Part shown: positions 45,729 to 58,842 of the stretch, in pieces
Layout of the letters: each line of letters starts with the position of its first letter
How positions within the stretch are numbered: the first letter of the stretch is position 1
NCBI GenBank assembly: GCA_000697475.1
Contig: JNEU01001003.1
Span: forward strand, 186,001 to 250,000
Reading direction: 5' to 3'
DNA from: Lichtheimia corymbifera B2541
Lineage: Eukaryota > Mucoromycota > Mucoromycetes > Mucorales > Lichtheimiaceae
Length of the DNA: 64,000 bases
Notes under the pieces: generated by a model
The model's input: only the letters and a program-made list of their open reading frames with translations
Databases searched by the model: none
Told to the model about the DNA's origin: nothing
Made by a program: the position numbers and the translations under genes

Positions 45729-47230
45729 ACAACACCATCATCTTCAATGTAGAGTACCTTCCACCTTGTACAGTAGAATTACTTTTGTACCAATATCATT
45801 ATTAAAAGGATAACAAGGAGACACACCTTGCAGGTTTTCCATCACATAAGCTCCACAATGAAAAATGTTGCCATAAATACCAACAATGAAAGTATACGAA
45901 ACTTTTTTTTAGAATTATATAACGATTTATATATATAACTAGCTAAAGAGCCGAGTATTTACCTAAGCAATAGAATCACGTACAGCGTTAGTGACATGTC
46001 ATTGCTTTAAATATCCGCCACATCAGGATGAAAGATGACGCCCTCATAGATCTTGGTGATAAATTTGAACATCATAGCACTCAGCAGTAGCAAATATAGT
46101 CTATAATCCTCGGGCCTCATCCATATTTCCATCCTGATTGTGGTGATCATGGTACCAGAATCCTACCTTATGTACACCGCGTCACGCCCGAATATAACTT
46201 GATAACGCTAAGAGAAGAATAAACTTGAATCAGAGTTAGCTCAAGAGGTCGATGATAAAAAAGCACATGCACAAACACGCTTGTTGGCTTGTACAATGAG
46301 TATCAGTAAAAGGTTGGTTCCATTGTGACAACCCCACATAGTGCACCGGCGAAAGTGCGTGGTTGATTGCCGGTCAAACGCAAATTACAAGCATCATTTG
46401 CATTGCACAATCCAAAAACAAGACACGTACACGCATGTGTTAAGATGTTGATGCTTACCAAGTTGATACAAAAAATAAAGCAAAGGGAAAAGAAGGAGGA
46501 AAAAGTGGATTACAAGGTCAAGGTAACCCTTATACTTTACAAAAATTTTTACTTCTCCGCGGATGAGAGGCTTGGTACGTTGCTCACCGACCGACTGGGA
46601 AGGGCTGTCCCTGGAATTTCGAGCTCAGAACGGAAGAGGACCACAGCTTGAGGATTACACTACAACGTCTACATAATGAAGCAATAGACCGGGTTTTGTT
46701 ATTTGTACGTTGATTATTCAAATCGGAATGGCGCAATCCCAGGTGGGTTTTTAATTGCTAACATCAATGCCTTTGGATCATCAATATATCACGAATACCT
46801 CTGACAGCGAGTCCGATCAAGGCGAGTGCCTTTTGTGATGATGGGATTGATCTTATGATTGTTCGACTCTCTTTGTCAGGCGACATTCAGCCAGTTTATG
46901 GATGGTCTGGATGTCGATTTCACCCCACAAGAAGTGTCTAATTTGGCAGGGCAGACCAAAAGATATCCGTACCAGATGCCGTTATTAGCACTATTGACAC
47001 CCACACTACCCCAGAATCTGTATCTTTATCCAGCACTCTGTTATATCCATATCCATATCCGTATCCGATCAACACAATGATCCCCCCAAGGAAATCACGA
47101 AGGGCATGAAATATGCTGTAGATGAATCCCCAACCGATCCCATTGTTGATATTGACAAAGATGTATATTTTGCATAATGGTGCAAGGCGAAGAATGGAGG
47201 TGGATCATAGCTGTTGTTGGGTATACTACA
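45729..47230. other. intergenic region
   Basis: About 1.5 kb. A frame near 46859-47080 (FSQFMDGLDVDFTPQEVSN) is protein-like for about 40 codons but decays into a CCATAT-type repeat at about 47043-47069. No gene supported. Confidence 0.4.
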
Positions 47231-47924
47231 TCAAAGGAATCGACGAGCGATCATCTTGACCCGGTTGTCGAATTGAGGATTAGCGATGGGAGAGTTCTTT
47301 TCATAAAAGGGATTCATCAATATCTAATAAAAACAAAACGCATCAGTATCAAGCTAATCATCATCATCATCATCCCCATTGCCATTTACCTTAATATAGA
47401 GCTCATACACGTCGTTGAAGAAGTTCCTAATGCTGTCCTCTGACTTTTGATCGTGTAATAGCATGAATTTGACGTCTAAGAAATCGATAATTAGCCATAA
47501 TAAACGAGAATCCTCTGCTTTGGTTATACTCACTGTTTGCAGTAACAAAGGCTGATACATATTGCTCGTTGAACCGATCGACTGACTTTAGGTACCTGGG
47601 TCCATAGAAACCGGCCATCAATATACATGTCTCCACGCATATGTAGAGTAACACCCCCGTCTACTTACATGGCCTGCGTTCCCCATTGAACCTCTTCTAC
47701 CACATCGAGTGCCGCATGTGCAATAAATTGGTTGAGATGCTTATGGTCATCACGCTAGTGTGTCGCGAATGGTTGAGAAGGGGTGTTGGTCATGTTCGAA
47801 GCGCTGTGTCGTTTACCTTGTTATGTTCAAGCAATGAGGATGAGCGTGAAGAAGGGATAATATCGGTTTCATAGATAGGGTTGTCAGTGGCACCAACGAT
47901 GGCAAAGTAGTAGATTGCAGCCAT
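47231..47924 (-). CDS. TRS20: TRAPP subunit Trs20 / sedlin (TRAPPC2)
   Basis: Core subunit of the TRAPP complexes, which act as exchange factor for Ypt1 and tether ER-derived vesicles. Five exons on the minus strand (47924-47817, 47754-47669, 47595-47534, 47475-47390, 47323-47231) give 144 aa. The longin fold is clear: MAAIYYFAIVGATDNPIYE at the start, LNQFIAHAALDVVEEVQW, KSVDRFNEQYVSAFVTANN, VKFMLLHDQKSEDSIRNFF and MNPFYEKNSPI near the end, all strong matches to human TRAPPC2 (140 aa). Introns are short and in phase. Confidence 0.95.
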
Positions 47925-48089
47925 TGAAGAGATGGTGTGTGTGTGGGTTGACACGAGAGATAAAGAAGTGGACAAATTTATCGCTGAAACCGCGAATAAA
48001 ATGATATCATGCTTCCAAGTGAAGAAGGTATATTATTGTGAAAGAGTGCGTTGAATATACAATTGTATGTGTTACTCTTCTATCATGGT

Positions 48090-49961
48090 TCAAATAATAT
48101 GTTGGGTATCCATGCCATGGGCAAAATCCATAATGACAATCTTTTGGTCTTGACTTGTACTACAAAAGTAGAAGAACAATGAATACACAGCTATTTTCTT
48201 CCCTACTACAACAGCATACCTTATGATCTTCGTCTCGTCAAACATCACATCAAACACCCAACTCGAATGACATGCTTCAAAATGATGTAATTGTGCTCCT
48301 GTACGAATATCCCATACACGTATGCTTTGGTCGTAACTGCCACTCACGATCTTGTCTTGATCAAAGTGTAAAGCCCGTACAAGCCCCGTGTGGCCTATCA
48401 TCATTTTGGATGTGAGCCCTGATGATCCATATAACCTTTGTTGCCTTCTTACATACCTGAACAAGTCAAAATGCATTCACCCGTTTCTATGTATAACCAC
48501 GTTACTTCAATGTCTATTACCTAATAAAGTTGATAATCACATACCTGCATTCCAGACCTTGATCTTGTTATCGTTACTACCACTGACAATTCGATGACCA
48601 TCAAAACGGATACAAGCGAGCCCACGCGTGTGCCCTGCAAAGTCGCGTAAACATTGTCCAGTCTGCATATCCCAAAGCTTGATGATCGCATCACCAGAAG
48701 CAGATACAAGACGATTATTGCGGAATTGGATAGCATTCACAGGACCACGATGACCATGCAATATGCGAATTAATCGACCATCTTCACGTGACCATAGCCT
48801 CACAGTCGCATCCTTGGAACAACTTGCGATAATCTTGTCGTCAAAGCATACGTCGAGTACACCTGATGCATGTCCACGAAGGCGTCGAATGACTTGAAAT
48901 GTGCGCATATCCCATACCAGGATTGTATGATCGGATGAGCCTGACACCATGATATCGTCATCGTATTGCAAGCAAAGCACACTGGCATAGTGCCCTGTCA
49001 TTGTACGCAGACATCGACCCTGATGATCCCAGCACTTGATGGAACGATCACGACTACCAGTAACAATCTTGCTGGAATCAAATTGTACGCAATAGATGCT
49101 ATCCGCATGGCCTTCAATGACACTCATTCGTTTGTCGCCTGATGACCACCGCCGATCCAGTAGAAAACGTTCTCGATAGAGTTGCCGATAATCAATGGTA
49201 GTATCGTCCTCATGTTGGTCTCTTTTCCTTCGATATTTCTGAGCAGAAGGCCAACGTGGATGATGAATGTATAAATTACGCCACAAGATACGATCCAAGC
49301 AGAGGAAATGCCATCGACGTGACACCAAGCTGAGTACAAGAATGGTTTCAAAATCACAGTGGCGGAGAATGCATTGAGATAGCTCGACAGGTAATCGATC
49401 CAAGATATCTAATCATCATCATCATCAGCCATTCATGTTCTAGGAGCGGTATTTGGATGAGAGAAAAAGGAAGGGGGGTTTATAAAGAAGACTCGAGGAA
49501 GGGAGGATTGAGGGATGTAATAATACATGAGGAGGAGGAGGGGAATGACTCTTACCATATTTATATGCATCACCACTCTTTTCCTCCTCTTCCTGGGAGA
49601 CAGTGCTGGAGAATAGCTTTTGTTGAGACTGATGGAATCCCTCATCGATCGGTAGCATAGCATAACTCCCGCATATGGTGTTGCTACGTGCGCGTAGTGA
49701 ATGAGTGGTGTCGCTATCTTGTCGGCATAAGCATTGTTGCTCTTGCTGCTTATTGTCGTCGTCGGAGGATGATGGTGATGATGATGCTACTTCAAACGTC
49801 GTTGACGAACATATGTCTGGTACTTGGGAGTTGCTGGCGGTGGTAATCTGACTGGCCAGTACAGCAAATGACGACAATGTGGTGCGTCTTAAGTAACGAG
49901 CGATTCGGCTCTTGACGGAACGATGTTGGGAATGAGAGGTGATAGGTTCTTGAGGCGGCAT
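48090..49961 (-). CDS. F-box / WD40 repeat protein
   Basis: SCF adaptor of the Met30/Fbw7 type. Exons on the minus strand: 49961-49556, 49408-48545, 48418-48220 and 48159-48090, 512 aa. The N-terminal 135 residues are Ser/Gln-rich and disordered. The F-box begins right after the first intron (ILDRLPVELSQCILRHCDF), then VSRRWHFLCLDRILWRNLY. About seven WD40 blades follow, for example GHADSIYCVQFDSSKIVTGS, GHYASVLCLQYDDDIMVSGS, GHASGVLDVCFDDKIIASCS, and the last IGHTGLVRALHFDQDKIVSG. The blades are unusually regular. The exact ortholog (Met30, Pof1, Pop1 or a lineage-specific gene) is not clear. Confidence 0.88.
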
Positions 49962-51113
49962 AACAAGTGGAAACGAGATACACTCTCACACTCAAATACA
50001 CGCATGTACACGTACACGTCGATAAGTGCTTGTGTAAGAGATAAAAGAGAAAGGAGAAAAGAAAAAAGAGCAAAAGTGTGCGTGAGAGGTGGTATCAGGG
50101 GCAACGACTGAAATAAAAAAAAAGAGAGAAGGCTGGCTTGCCACCACCACACAGAGGAAAACTGCCCCCCCTTCTTTTGACATATGCAAATCGTCTCCGT
50201 TAAATGCGTGCAGCCAATATCATTCCCTCCTTTACAATTAATTGTTTTTGTCACCAAATCTCTTCTGTATCTTGATAGTCCCACTTTTGAATACACAACG
50301 CTGACACTTAATCCATCCATATGACTACTTGTACCTAACTCCACACTAGATCACAGAATACTGTTGTTGATAATGTATGGGGTGTAAATAATGCGTGATC
50401 GCTTCTTTTGGGAATCAGGGCTTTCTCATGCCATTGGTGATGGATAATGGACGACGATCCATGTTGCTATCGCCATTTGTCTACAACATCAAACTTTATA
50501 TTTTTGCTCTGTCGATCATTTCTCAAATGGATACAGGGGCGAATGATTCTTGTCCTTGTTGCTCTTTCTTTTATTGCTATTACCCTCGCCATCCTTATAT
50601 CTTCCCACCGATTTATCCACTCTCTATTATGCTAAATCGACCGAGACGTACAAGTATGCAAAGTTATACGTCACATGTACCGTGCATGCATAAAGACATC
50701 GGGTGATTTGAAGAGCATTTGCATCCTATTCCAGCAGCATAAAAATCAATGCTGTCTAATCTCGATGTATCCCTTGTTATTTTGAGCTCATAGTCGTAGT
50801 AGTAATCAGACACGTGCATGGCATCAGAAAACGTTGTTGAGCAGCATGTGCATAAAAATGGAAAAACGACGAGTGCATCCAAAATGCGGATGGTTGTAGC
50901 ACAAGGGCAGAGCAACGTTGACAATGGGCTTCTTTTCATTACACTGATGATGGTGGAAAAGTGGTATGTTTTGACCATCGTATCTACGTACGCTGTGCTG
51001 GGTCATGTAAGACATTTGCCATATCACATGGCTTGGTAGCGCATAAAAATCAAAAAGTCAAGGTTCTGGAACGCGCAGTTTTCTCTCTTTTACTTTTCAC
51101 TCAATCTCCCAAG
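49962..51113. other. intergenic region
   Basis: Divergent promoter space of about 1.15 kb between the F-box/WD40 gene and a small gene. CT-rich and purine-rich tracts around 50040-50160; no supported gene. Confidence 0.4.
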
Positions 51114-51516
51114 ATGACTATTGACTACTTTTGCAATACACCATCCGATCAGTGGGACTTGATCCATACCATTGTCTCATACGACACCCAAACTACCCAC
51201 AGCTCTTTCCGCAGCTTGTGCCAAGCTATTGAACGTGATTTGCTCCAGTTTAAGGAAGCCACAGAGGATCAAGAAAAGAAGGCCTTGGTGGACAAGCTCA
51301 TTGATAATGTCAAGGTATGCATTGTCGTTTATACATGACGCTATTTGATCTAATAATGATCTTTAGATCTTACAAAACTTGAAGTGCATGAGCCATCGTG
51401 AAGAGCAGGCATCGACCCAACAGCAAGAAGAACCTACAACGGCTGGTTCTGGTGCTGCTGAAGATAGCGCCAACAATGGTACCCAACCACTTACTCAACC
51501 ATCCCAAGATGCTTGA
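51114..51516 (+). CDS. hypothetical protein, 116 aa
   Basis: Two exons, 51114-51314 and 51367-51516, joined in phase 0, 116 aa. The N-terminal 80 residues are helical and charged (DQWDLIHTIVSYDTQTTHSS, then LCQAIERDLLQFKEATED), with a coiled-coil-like KKALVDKLIDNVKILQNLK. The tail is Gln/Thr/Ser-rich and disordered. No signal peptide, membrane span or named domain. The spliced frame and CT-rich leader support a real gene. Confidence 0.6.
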
Positions 51517-52515
51517 ACACCCCTGTGCTGGTAAGTGGAAAATAGTCATCATCCTTCATCTGCCACGATAATCAGACATGCTGATGATTGGATACGACAG
51601 ATAATATCATTCACCCTTACTATAACATCATGGGCAAGATCTTGCTAAAATGTCATGCATGATTCCTTTCCAGAGAACACCATAATAGCTCACTAGTTAC
51701 ACCCCCAAACCCAATGTATATCATGTCCATGTGAAATAAGATGCCGGATGCATCATTTGCTCAAAAGTTTGAAAGGCATTTGCATGTTGTGTGTATTGAA
51801 TGGTGGTCTATAACAAGAATTTACTGCAAGGAGGAGATCCCTCATTTAAAGCACTTTCATTGTCTTGAATAAGGTTATATCAGCTTGATGGATGCTAAAA
51901 ATGACAGATCATGCTGGCAAACGTACTTTAATTGGTTCATGTGCTGCAAGCGGGATGAGAAACCAAAGCGTAACGCCTTGCACCAACCGCAGCAGAACAA
52001 AGAAACATGCTACTACAGTGATAATGTGCCCTATGTTTATATAAACAATAAAAGCGAACCAGTGATTTATTTATTGTGGCTGTATATAACTATTGTGATG
52101 GGTTATGGGTTGAATGAGGGATAGAGATATGGGCTCGTAGTATCGCTAAAAGCTGTCACGGACGGGGCGGACAATGACGTATAGGAGCGGATGTTGAGCA
52201 TCTGAGCGAAAGAGAGAGAGAGAGAGAATACAGCGGCAAAAGAAAAAACAGTATCGCGGTGTGGGCGCGACAAAAAGACACTCGCTGGTTTTACTCTGCG
52301 GCAACCACTCCTTTCAACGCGTATGTAATCGATCCTGGTACAATGATGCATTTTGGCTCCCGTTCAAGCTACGACTATCAGTGTGTGCAAACATGCTGAC
52401 TGTTTTACTGGCGATCGAGAAGGGGAGGCATTATGCATCCCTACAAGCTCTTTATTTTTCCATATATACACTGACACACTACAATTTCTTTTAGTTTCTC
52501 GAGACTTCTTTCGCC
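51517..52515. other. intergenic region
   Basis: About 1 kb. A 79-codon frame at 51885-52124 (MMDAKNDRSCWQTYFNWFMC) with a C-terminal hydrophobic span is not supported by other evidence. A GA microsatellite lies at 52208-52226. Confidence 0.4.
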
Positions 52516-55500
52516 ATGGACGCTGCCACGCTTCTCGCTCACTCTTTGTCTCCTGGTGAGTTCGCTTGTCATGAGGAGTGGAATATCTGTCTCGATCGTT
52601 TCTTGTGTCTTCTAATGTTGATGGGTTTTTAGATCGCGCTCTTCGTGAAGATGCTACCCAAAAGCTAGAGATGGTAGCGCAGGAAAACTACGTAAGTCAT
52701 TATATCAACGAATGGATTCGAGAAACAAGAGAAAGAGAGAAAAGGGACTTGTTGACATGGTGGTTTTTTCATTCTATAGGCCAGCTATGTTTGTCAGTTG
52801 ATGGAACAATTAGCAAACCAACAAGCTGAGGAGACGATTCGTATTGCTGCTGGTCTTGCCATCAAAAACAGCCTTTCTGCCAAGGTAAGGATACGAGTGT
52901 ATATATCTATGTGATTGGAAAGGGAAATTGACATGCACTATCATGTATAGGAATATGCACGCAAGGAACAGCAGGCTCAACGTTGGTTGTCAGTGGATGA
53001 GAATACTAGGTCCCAAGTCAAGCAAGGAGTAAGTGAGAGTTGATATCAATACAATGCTGCGGAATATTTATCGTGGTTGCATAGGCTCTCATGACATTGG
53101 CATCGCCTAGCAAGCGAGTTGGTAATAGTGCGGGTCAGGTTAGTATCGGATATGTATAGGTGCTATATGTGATATACTCATACACCATCACATAGGTTGT
53201 TGCCGCCATTGCAGAAATCGAATTGCCCCTTGGTCAGTGGCCTGATCTTATCCAAGTGGTGCTTCAAAATGTGACTGGCTCGGATAATCCAACTCTCAAG
53301 GTTACAACATTGCAAGCTATCGGTTATGTGTGTGAAGCAACGGTAAGTGTCATTCGAGAAAGAGAGAAATCATGAGAGCATAGTCATGTTGATACATTGA
53401 TCATACTAGGATCCTGTTGTTCTTCAAAGCCAATCTAATGAGATCTTGACTGCTGTTGTTCAAGGAGCCCGAAAGGAAGAGCAAGAGTAAGTATTTTTTT
53501 TGTCATGCTTGTATTTGTAGATGAGGATGATTGACCAATATATTCTAGTGCTGAAGTCCGACTTGCAGCTCTCCATGCATTGAACAACTCCTTGGAATTC
53601 GTTAAGGATAACTTTGAACGAGAGGTGAGTTTTATCCTATTCAGGTTATTTAACCAGACTGACACGTGATTCTTTCTTTAGGGTGAACGTAACTTCATTA
53701 TGCAAGTGGTTTGTGAAGCTACCCAGAGCGAATCACCAGAGGTCCAAGTCGCAGCTTTCGAATGTCTTGTTCGTATTATGCAACTCTACTATGACAAGAT
53801 GCAGTTGTATATGGAGAAAGCCCTGTTTGGAGTAAGTGTGATCTCGACTCAAGATGAAAGAAGCATACTAACATACATACTTGTTATTAGCTTACGATTG
53901 CTGGTATGAACCATCCCGATGAAAAGGTGGCTCTTCAAGCTATTGAATTCTGGTCTACGGTTTGCGATGAAGAAGTTGAACGCAAGGAAGAGGCTTACGA
54001 GGTAATTACAGAATGTGCGACACGTGTGAAATGTACATATATTTATTCTTGTTGGGTATATAGGCTGCTGAAGCTGGTGAGACTTCCGAACATCCTCTCT
54101 ACAACTTTGCCGATCTTGCATTGGGTGACATCTTGCCAGTGCTTTTATGGCTTCTTACCAAGCAAGAAGAAGACGAAGATGAGGATGAGTGGAACGTATC
54201 CATGGCTGCTGCTACTTGTTTATCTTTGTTTGCTCAATGTGTACGCAACGCCATCATCGGCCCTACCGTTCCATTTGTTGAAAACAACATTCAAAACACT
54301 GACTGGCGTTACCGTGAAGCCGCTGTTATGGCATTTGGTTCGATTATGGATGGTCCTGACGATTCGGTGCTCCGACCTCTGGTTGACCAAGCTCTTCCCA
54401 CTCTTATCAACATGATGACTGATCCTGTTGTCAATGTCAAAGATACCGTTGCTTGGACACTTGGCCGTGTATGTGAGCTTCTCATCAATTGTATCAAGCC
54501 TGAGATCCATCTTCGTGATATGATTTCTGCCCTCGTTCTTGGTCTTCAAGATAACCCTCGCATTGTCGGCAATTGCTGCTGGTCCCTTATGAACTTGGCT
54601 GAACAACTTGGGCCCATGCTTGGTGAAGAAATGCCTTCATCAACCCTTTCAATGTACTTTGAAGGCATCGTCACAGCCCTTTTGCAATTCACTGAAGGAG
54701 CCGATAACGAAGCCAACTGCAGAACCTCAGCCTATGAAGCCATCTCTTCGCTTGTCATGTTCTCGGCTAACGTTAGTATTCATCTTTGTGGTTTTCAGTC
54801 ATCCATGTTTTACTAATAGTTTTGTCAAATAGGATTGTATCCCAATGGTCCAGAAGATTGTGTTGACGATTCTTGAGCGCTTGGATGCATCAATTGCTAT
54901 GGAGGTAGGATTCGAAAAGCGTATTATCTAGGTGATATTAATGCATATATATGAATGTAGAACCAAATTGTGGGTGCTGATGATCGTGCTGATCATAGCG
55001 AGCTTCAATCCAGCCTGCTTGGCGTGCTTACAGTAAGTGATGCTACCTTTATTGTGATAAAGCTTAGTAACATTCTTATCATAGAACTGCATTCGTCGTC
55101 TCTCGCATGACATTGTGTCGATTGCCGATCGTATCATGACCTTGTTGCTTCAACTCCTTAACAACCAATCCAAGCAAGCTACCACTACTGAGGACGCCTT
55201 CTTGGCTGTTGGTGCCATGACCAGTGCCTTGGATGCCGATTTTGCTCGTTACGCAGAGACCTTTGTACCTGTCTTATGTACCGCCCTTCAAAACCCTGCC
55301 GAATATCAGCTTTGCTCGATCTCTGTTGGTCTTATCGGTGACTTGTGCCGTGCCTTGGGTGAAAATGTTGTACCTTATTGCAACACTTTTATGCAACTCC
55401 TTGTCCAAAACTTGCAAAGCCCCATTCTTCATCGCACTGTCAAGCCCAATATCCTCTCATCCTTTGGTGATGTCGCATTGGCTATTGGTGACAAGTTTGA

Positions 55501-56105
55501 GCCCTACTTGGAGGTGGTCATGATGGTGTTGCAGCAGGCTGGCAACATGCGTGCTGAAAAGGATAACTATGAAATGATCGATTATGTCAACACTCTTCAC
55601 GAAGGCAACGTCGAAGCATATGTTGGTATTGTTCAAGGCTTCAACGGCTCACCAAAGAGTAAGTGATATACACGATGACACCAAGGCTTTTATACTAACG
55701 TTGGTATCTAGTTCCCCTCTTGTTGCAATATATGCCAAACATTTTCCAATTCCTGCAAGCTATTGCATTGGATCCTCATCGTTCTGATTCCTTGACCCGG
55801 GCAGTGATTGGGTTGCTTGGGTATGTACTACATGTGTTGATAGATATATTTCATTTTACTAATTTTCTTTATAGTGACTTGGCTGATGCATTCGGTGGCC
55901 AACTCAAACAATTTTTCCAAGTCGACTGGGTACCTCATTTGCTTCGTGAAGCCAGGACAAGCCGTCACTATGGCACTACCACAAAGGAAACTGCTCGGTG
56001 GGCTAAAGAGGTGAGTAATGGTTGATGTACAGTGAGTGGTATTTGGTCAACATGTGCTAACGCACCATTCTTTGCGCATAGATGATCAGACGGGCAACTC
56101 AGTAA
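52516..56105 (+). CDS. KAP95: importin subunit beta-1 (Kap95)
   Basis: Nuclear import receptor built of HEAT repeats; it carries importin-alpha with NLS cargo through the pore and is released by Ran-GTP. At least 15 exons, the first at 52516-52555 and the last at 56082-56105 (MIRRATQ, then stop). Signature stretches include ASYVCQLMEQLANQQAEETI, ALMTLASPSKRVGNSAGQ, ELPLGQWPDLIQVVLQNVTG, the acidic loop EEDEDEDEWNVSMAAATCL used in cargo binding, DWRYREAAVMAFGSIMDGP, NPRIVGNCCWSLMNLAEQLG and PYCNTFMQLLVQNLQSP. The order and total length (about 860 codons) fit the family. High expression is suggested by the tight codon use. Confidence 0.95.
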
Positions 56106-56693
56106 ATACGCAACATCCAACTTGCACGTCTTGCATCATATCAGTAGCCCTTCCTTCTCTTGTAATCATACGTGTATTTTTTTCTTTGCTTTTTCCTTTC
56201 TTTTCCTTTGTTCTTTTCCCCCCGTCAAACACACACACACCATCAAGCCCCATCCCTTTGTTAGCAATCCCACCCATTTCCCCCCTTTTGTGCCACTTTT
56301 TTTTCTTTTATTCACCACCACTAACCACTACCACCACCACCTCCCTGATATACACACACACACACACAATGACACCCTACTATTCAATGAGCATTTTCCT
56401 TTCCACATAAATCACATAAAGAGCCACTCCACTCACAACATACACATTCCTATCCATGTTATCCACTTGCATTAGTATTATACAATAGATATAAGAATTT
56501 TGCTCCTTAAGGGACAATGAAATGATTGTGCGACACGTTTTGATTTATTCACGTTGGGGTCATGATAGGAAACATAGAGGGGAAGACATTATTCATAATG
56601 ACCGAAGGAAAGTCTTTTGCACCACAACCATGAATGGAAAGCCTTGAACAGTCAACGACCATAGTCAACGTGTAGAGAGAGATGATGATGCGC
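56106..56693. other. 3' flanks of KAP95 and eL41 gene
   Basis: C-rich and CA-rich 3' UTR sequence (56215-56370), then AT-rich spacer with the 3' UTR of the eL41 gene on the other strand. The genes converge. No further gene. Confidence 0.5.
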
Positions 56694-56846
56694 TTATTTG
56701 GATCTAGCTCTCATCTTTTTTCTCTTAGCCTTGAGACGTCTTTGTCTTTTCTTTCTCCATTTGCCTCTCACTAATGATGAAAGAATGGATGGATGAATTA
56801 GTACATGGATGGATGGATGATGGATGGATGGCTTGGATTACATACT
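56694..56846 (-). CDS. RPL41: ribosomal protein eL41, start codon split by an intron
   Basis: The 25-residue large-subunit protein eL41, at the junction with the small subunit. Minus-strand exon 56770-56694 encodes all residues after the start, RGKWRKKRQRRLKAKRK and KMRARSK, then TAA, a clear match to yeast eL41. The exon opens with TG after an AG acceptor; the upstream exon ends in A at 56846 before donor GTATGT, so splicing makes A|TG. The 75-nt intron (56771-56845) has a perfect TACTAAT branch site and a GGAT repeat. Too short to be found by ordinary ORF searches. The 5' UTR exon end upstream is not defined. Confidence 0.88.
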
Positions 56847-57171
56847 TTTCGATAAGTCGACAATCAAAAGCAGAGGAAGAACACAAGGATCCTCAGCCCG
56901 CCTCCTCCTTTATTGGATTTTCCGAACGCCTGGCACATTTGAATTAGCGAATTCTTGGTCACGTGTATATCTAACAGCCAATGAAATTAATATGATTGAG
57001 GAAATAGACTTAATAACTTGAATAACATTGAATTGAAGTATATGTCTGAGCTATACGAGGCTGAAGTGCCACATCCTGCCATATCATAACTATCAACTTT
57101 CAAGATCTAAATCACGTACGTTACGACGTTATTGGCAAGGTACAACAATAAAGAGGGGAGGTGAGTTATAC
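56847..57171. other. upstream region of eL41 gene
   Basis: Promoter and 5' UTR space for the ribosomal protein gene, up to the start of repeat copy C. No defined element recognised. Confidence 0.4.
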
Positions 57172-58842
57172 AATCGAATACAGCCCCTCAAGAAACAATG
57201 AATCAGTCAGAACCTTTCTCCTTTTCCTCTCTTTATTTGCTTTATCATAACATTTAAAAGTGGGTAATCCAGGTTGCCCATACCATGAATCTTCCTATAG
57301 TATAACAATAATGCATCAAGTACGCCCACGCGACGAAGTCCAACTCAGAAAGTTTCTATCCTTTGGGCGTGCATTGTGCAAAGGCACGTAGGTGGATGTG
57401 AGGTGGCATTTGACGTATGGCGTGTCATGGCATGCGGTGGATGATGATGATTGTGCATTGTTGACAGGTAGCACAAAAGGTGATGATGATCGCTGCTATG
57501 GAGCAGCGTGTAAAGCATGGCAACCGGATACATCAAGTTGACAATGGATACCCATGTTGTATAGATATACTTCCTTCCATCTCCAAGCACTAAACCAATA
57601 TCCATATCCATATCCATATCCATATTATCCGTAACAAGTCGCATGTATTGAATCAAGTTGCTACACGTAAATAAAGCTGCTTCTATATGATGACTATCTG
57701 CTGTCCATGCAAAAAAGGCTGCAAGGCAAGTCACTGCAAGTAAATTGAGACAATACAATGAAGGCCTTGCTAATAGTAACTGCTGGATTGATCGCTGTTA
57801 CGCTTGGTCGCGGTAGAGGAGTGTACAAGAGAAGGCGTGGTGTCAAGTAACGCGGGTGTTGTAGTGGGGTGCATACGCCATGCACTTGCCCATTCAGTCA
57901 AAGACTTTCAGATCAAGCCATTCGTAGCATTGACATGATGGGTTGAAGCAGGACAATCGTTCGCATGGTGGTAGTTGTACTTGAATGGGGGCAACAGTTG
58001 AGATTGGGAGAAAGGGGGAAGAAGTTGGAGTGGAAAAGCTGGAAATTAAAATAGGTTGACTTGCCAGACACATCCTTGAACACTATAAAACTAATTCTTG
58101 ACTTTGAGATTGCCTCTCTCAAACCTCAAACTTGCACACAATATGCTTTACGTCATGCTGATCAACTTTGTCTTAATAAAGAACCCATGCTTCATTTGAA
58201 AATTTTGAATGGGAGGGTATAATGTGAGGTTTACTGTAACCGACGGAAATCTGGAAAGCGCCGGATTTATGAAAAAGTCAGTTAGTATGCATAATCTTGG
58301 GATTCCCCATTTTCAACATGAAACTTGGTAAGAAGGTTCGCTGAGTCATGCTGATCAACTCCATTCATTTAAAAACCGTATGCTTCATTATGATGTTTCA
58401 ATGAATCGGGCGGTCCAAATATAGGACGGACGGAACGCAAGTAGGGTGTATAGTGCACACCCCCGCAACTGTCCACCACCATCGTGAAATTTGGTCAGGC
58501 CGTGGGCTACGACATGCTGATCAACTCCATTCAAATAAAAGTCGTAGGCTTCATTGTGAGAAATAAAATGGGAGCGTCCGACGATGAATGAACAGGAATA
58601 TATATAGGATGAACGGCCCATAATCTCGAGATTGTCCACCACAAACTTAAAACTTTCACACAAGGTGCTTTCGGACACGCTGATCAACTTTGTTCTCATA
58701 AAGACTCCACGCTTCATAGTAAAGATTTGGAATGCGAAGGTGTAACAGTAAGAGAGACTATAATAATGAATGGACATGGAATTAAATGCTCGCTGCCTTG
58801 GGTGTTGCTCCAGGGCAGCAGCTTATTACAGAGGTAGACTCG
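57172..58842 (+). repeat. dispersed repeat, copy C (most complete)
   Basis: About 1.67 kb with the same blocks as copy A, in the same order, plus the 3' end shared with copy B. Head at ATCGAATACAGCC, CCATAT microsatellite at 57598-57634, the GTATTGAATCAAG block, GCGGTAGAGGAGTG motif, then four repeat units starting near 58104, 58295, 58466 and 58627. The end lies near CTCCAGGGCAGCAG. It has no long coding frame. It sits between eL41 and Rrb1 genes. Confidence 0.82.
57598..57634. repeat. CCATAT microsatellite inside copy C
   Basis: Tandem hexamers equivalent in position to those of copy A. Confidence 0.8.

Noticed and set aside
46859..47080. Open frame with protein-like FSQFMDGLDVDF stretch
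   Set aside because: Decays into a hexamer repeat after about 40 codons; no intron or partner exon found.
51885..52124. 79-aa frame with C-terminal hydrophobic span
   Set aside because: No supporting promoter, splice or family evidence; could be chance.
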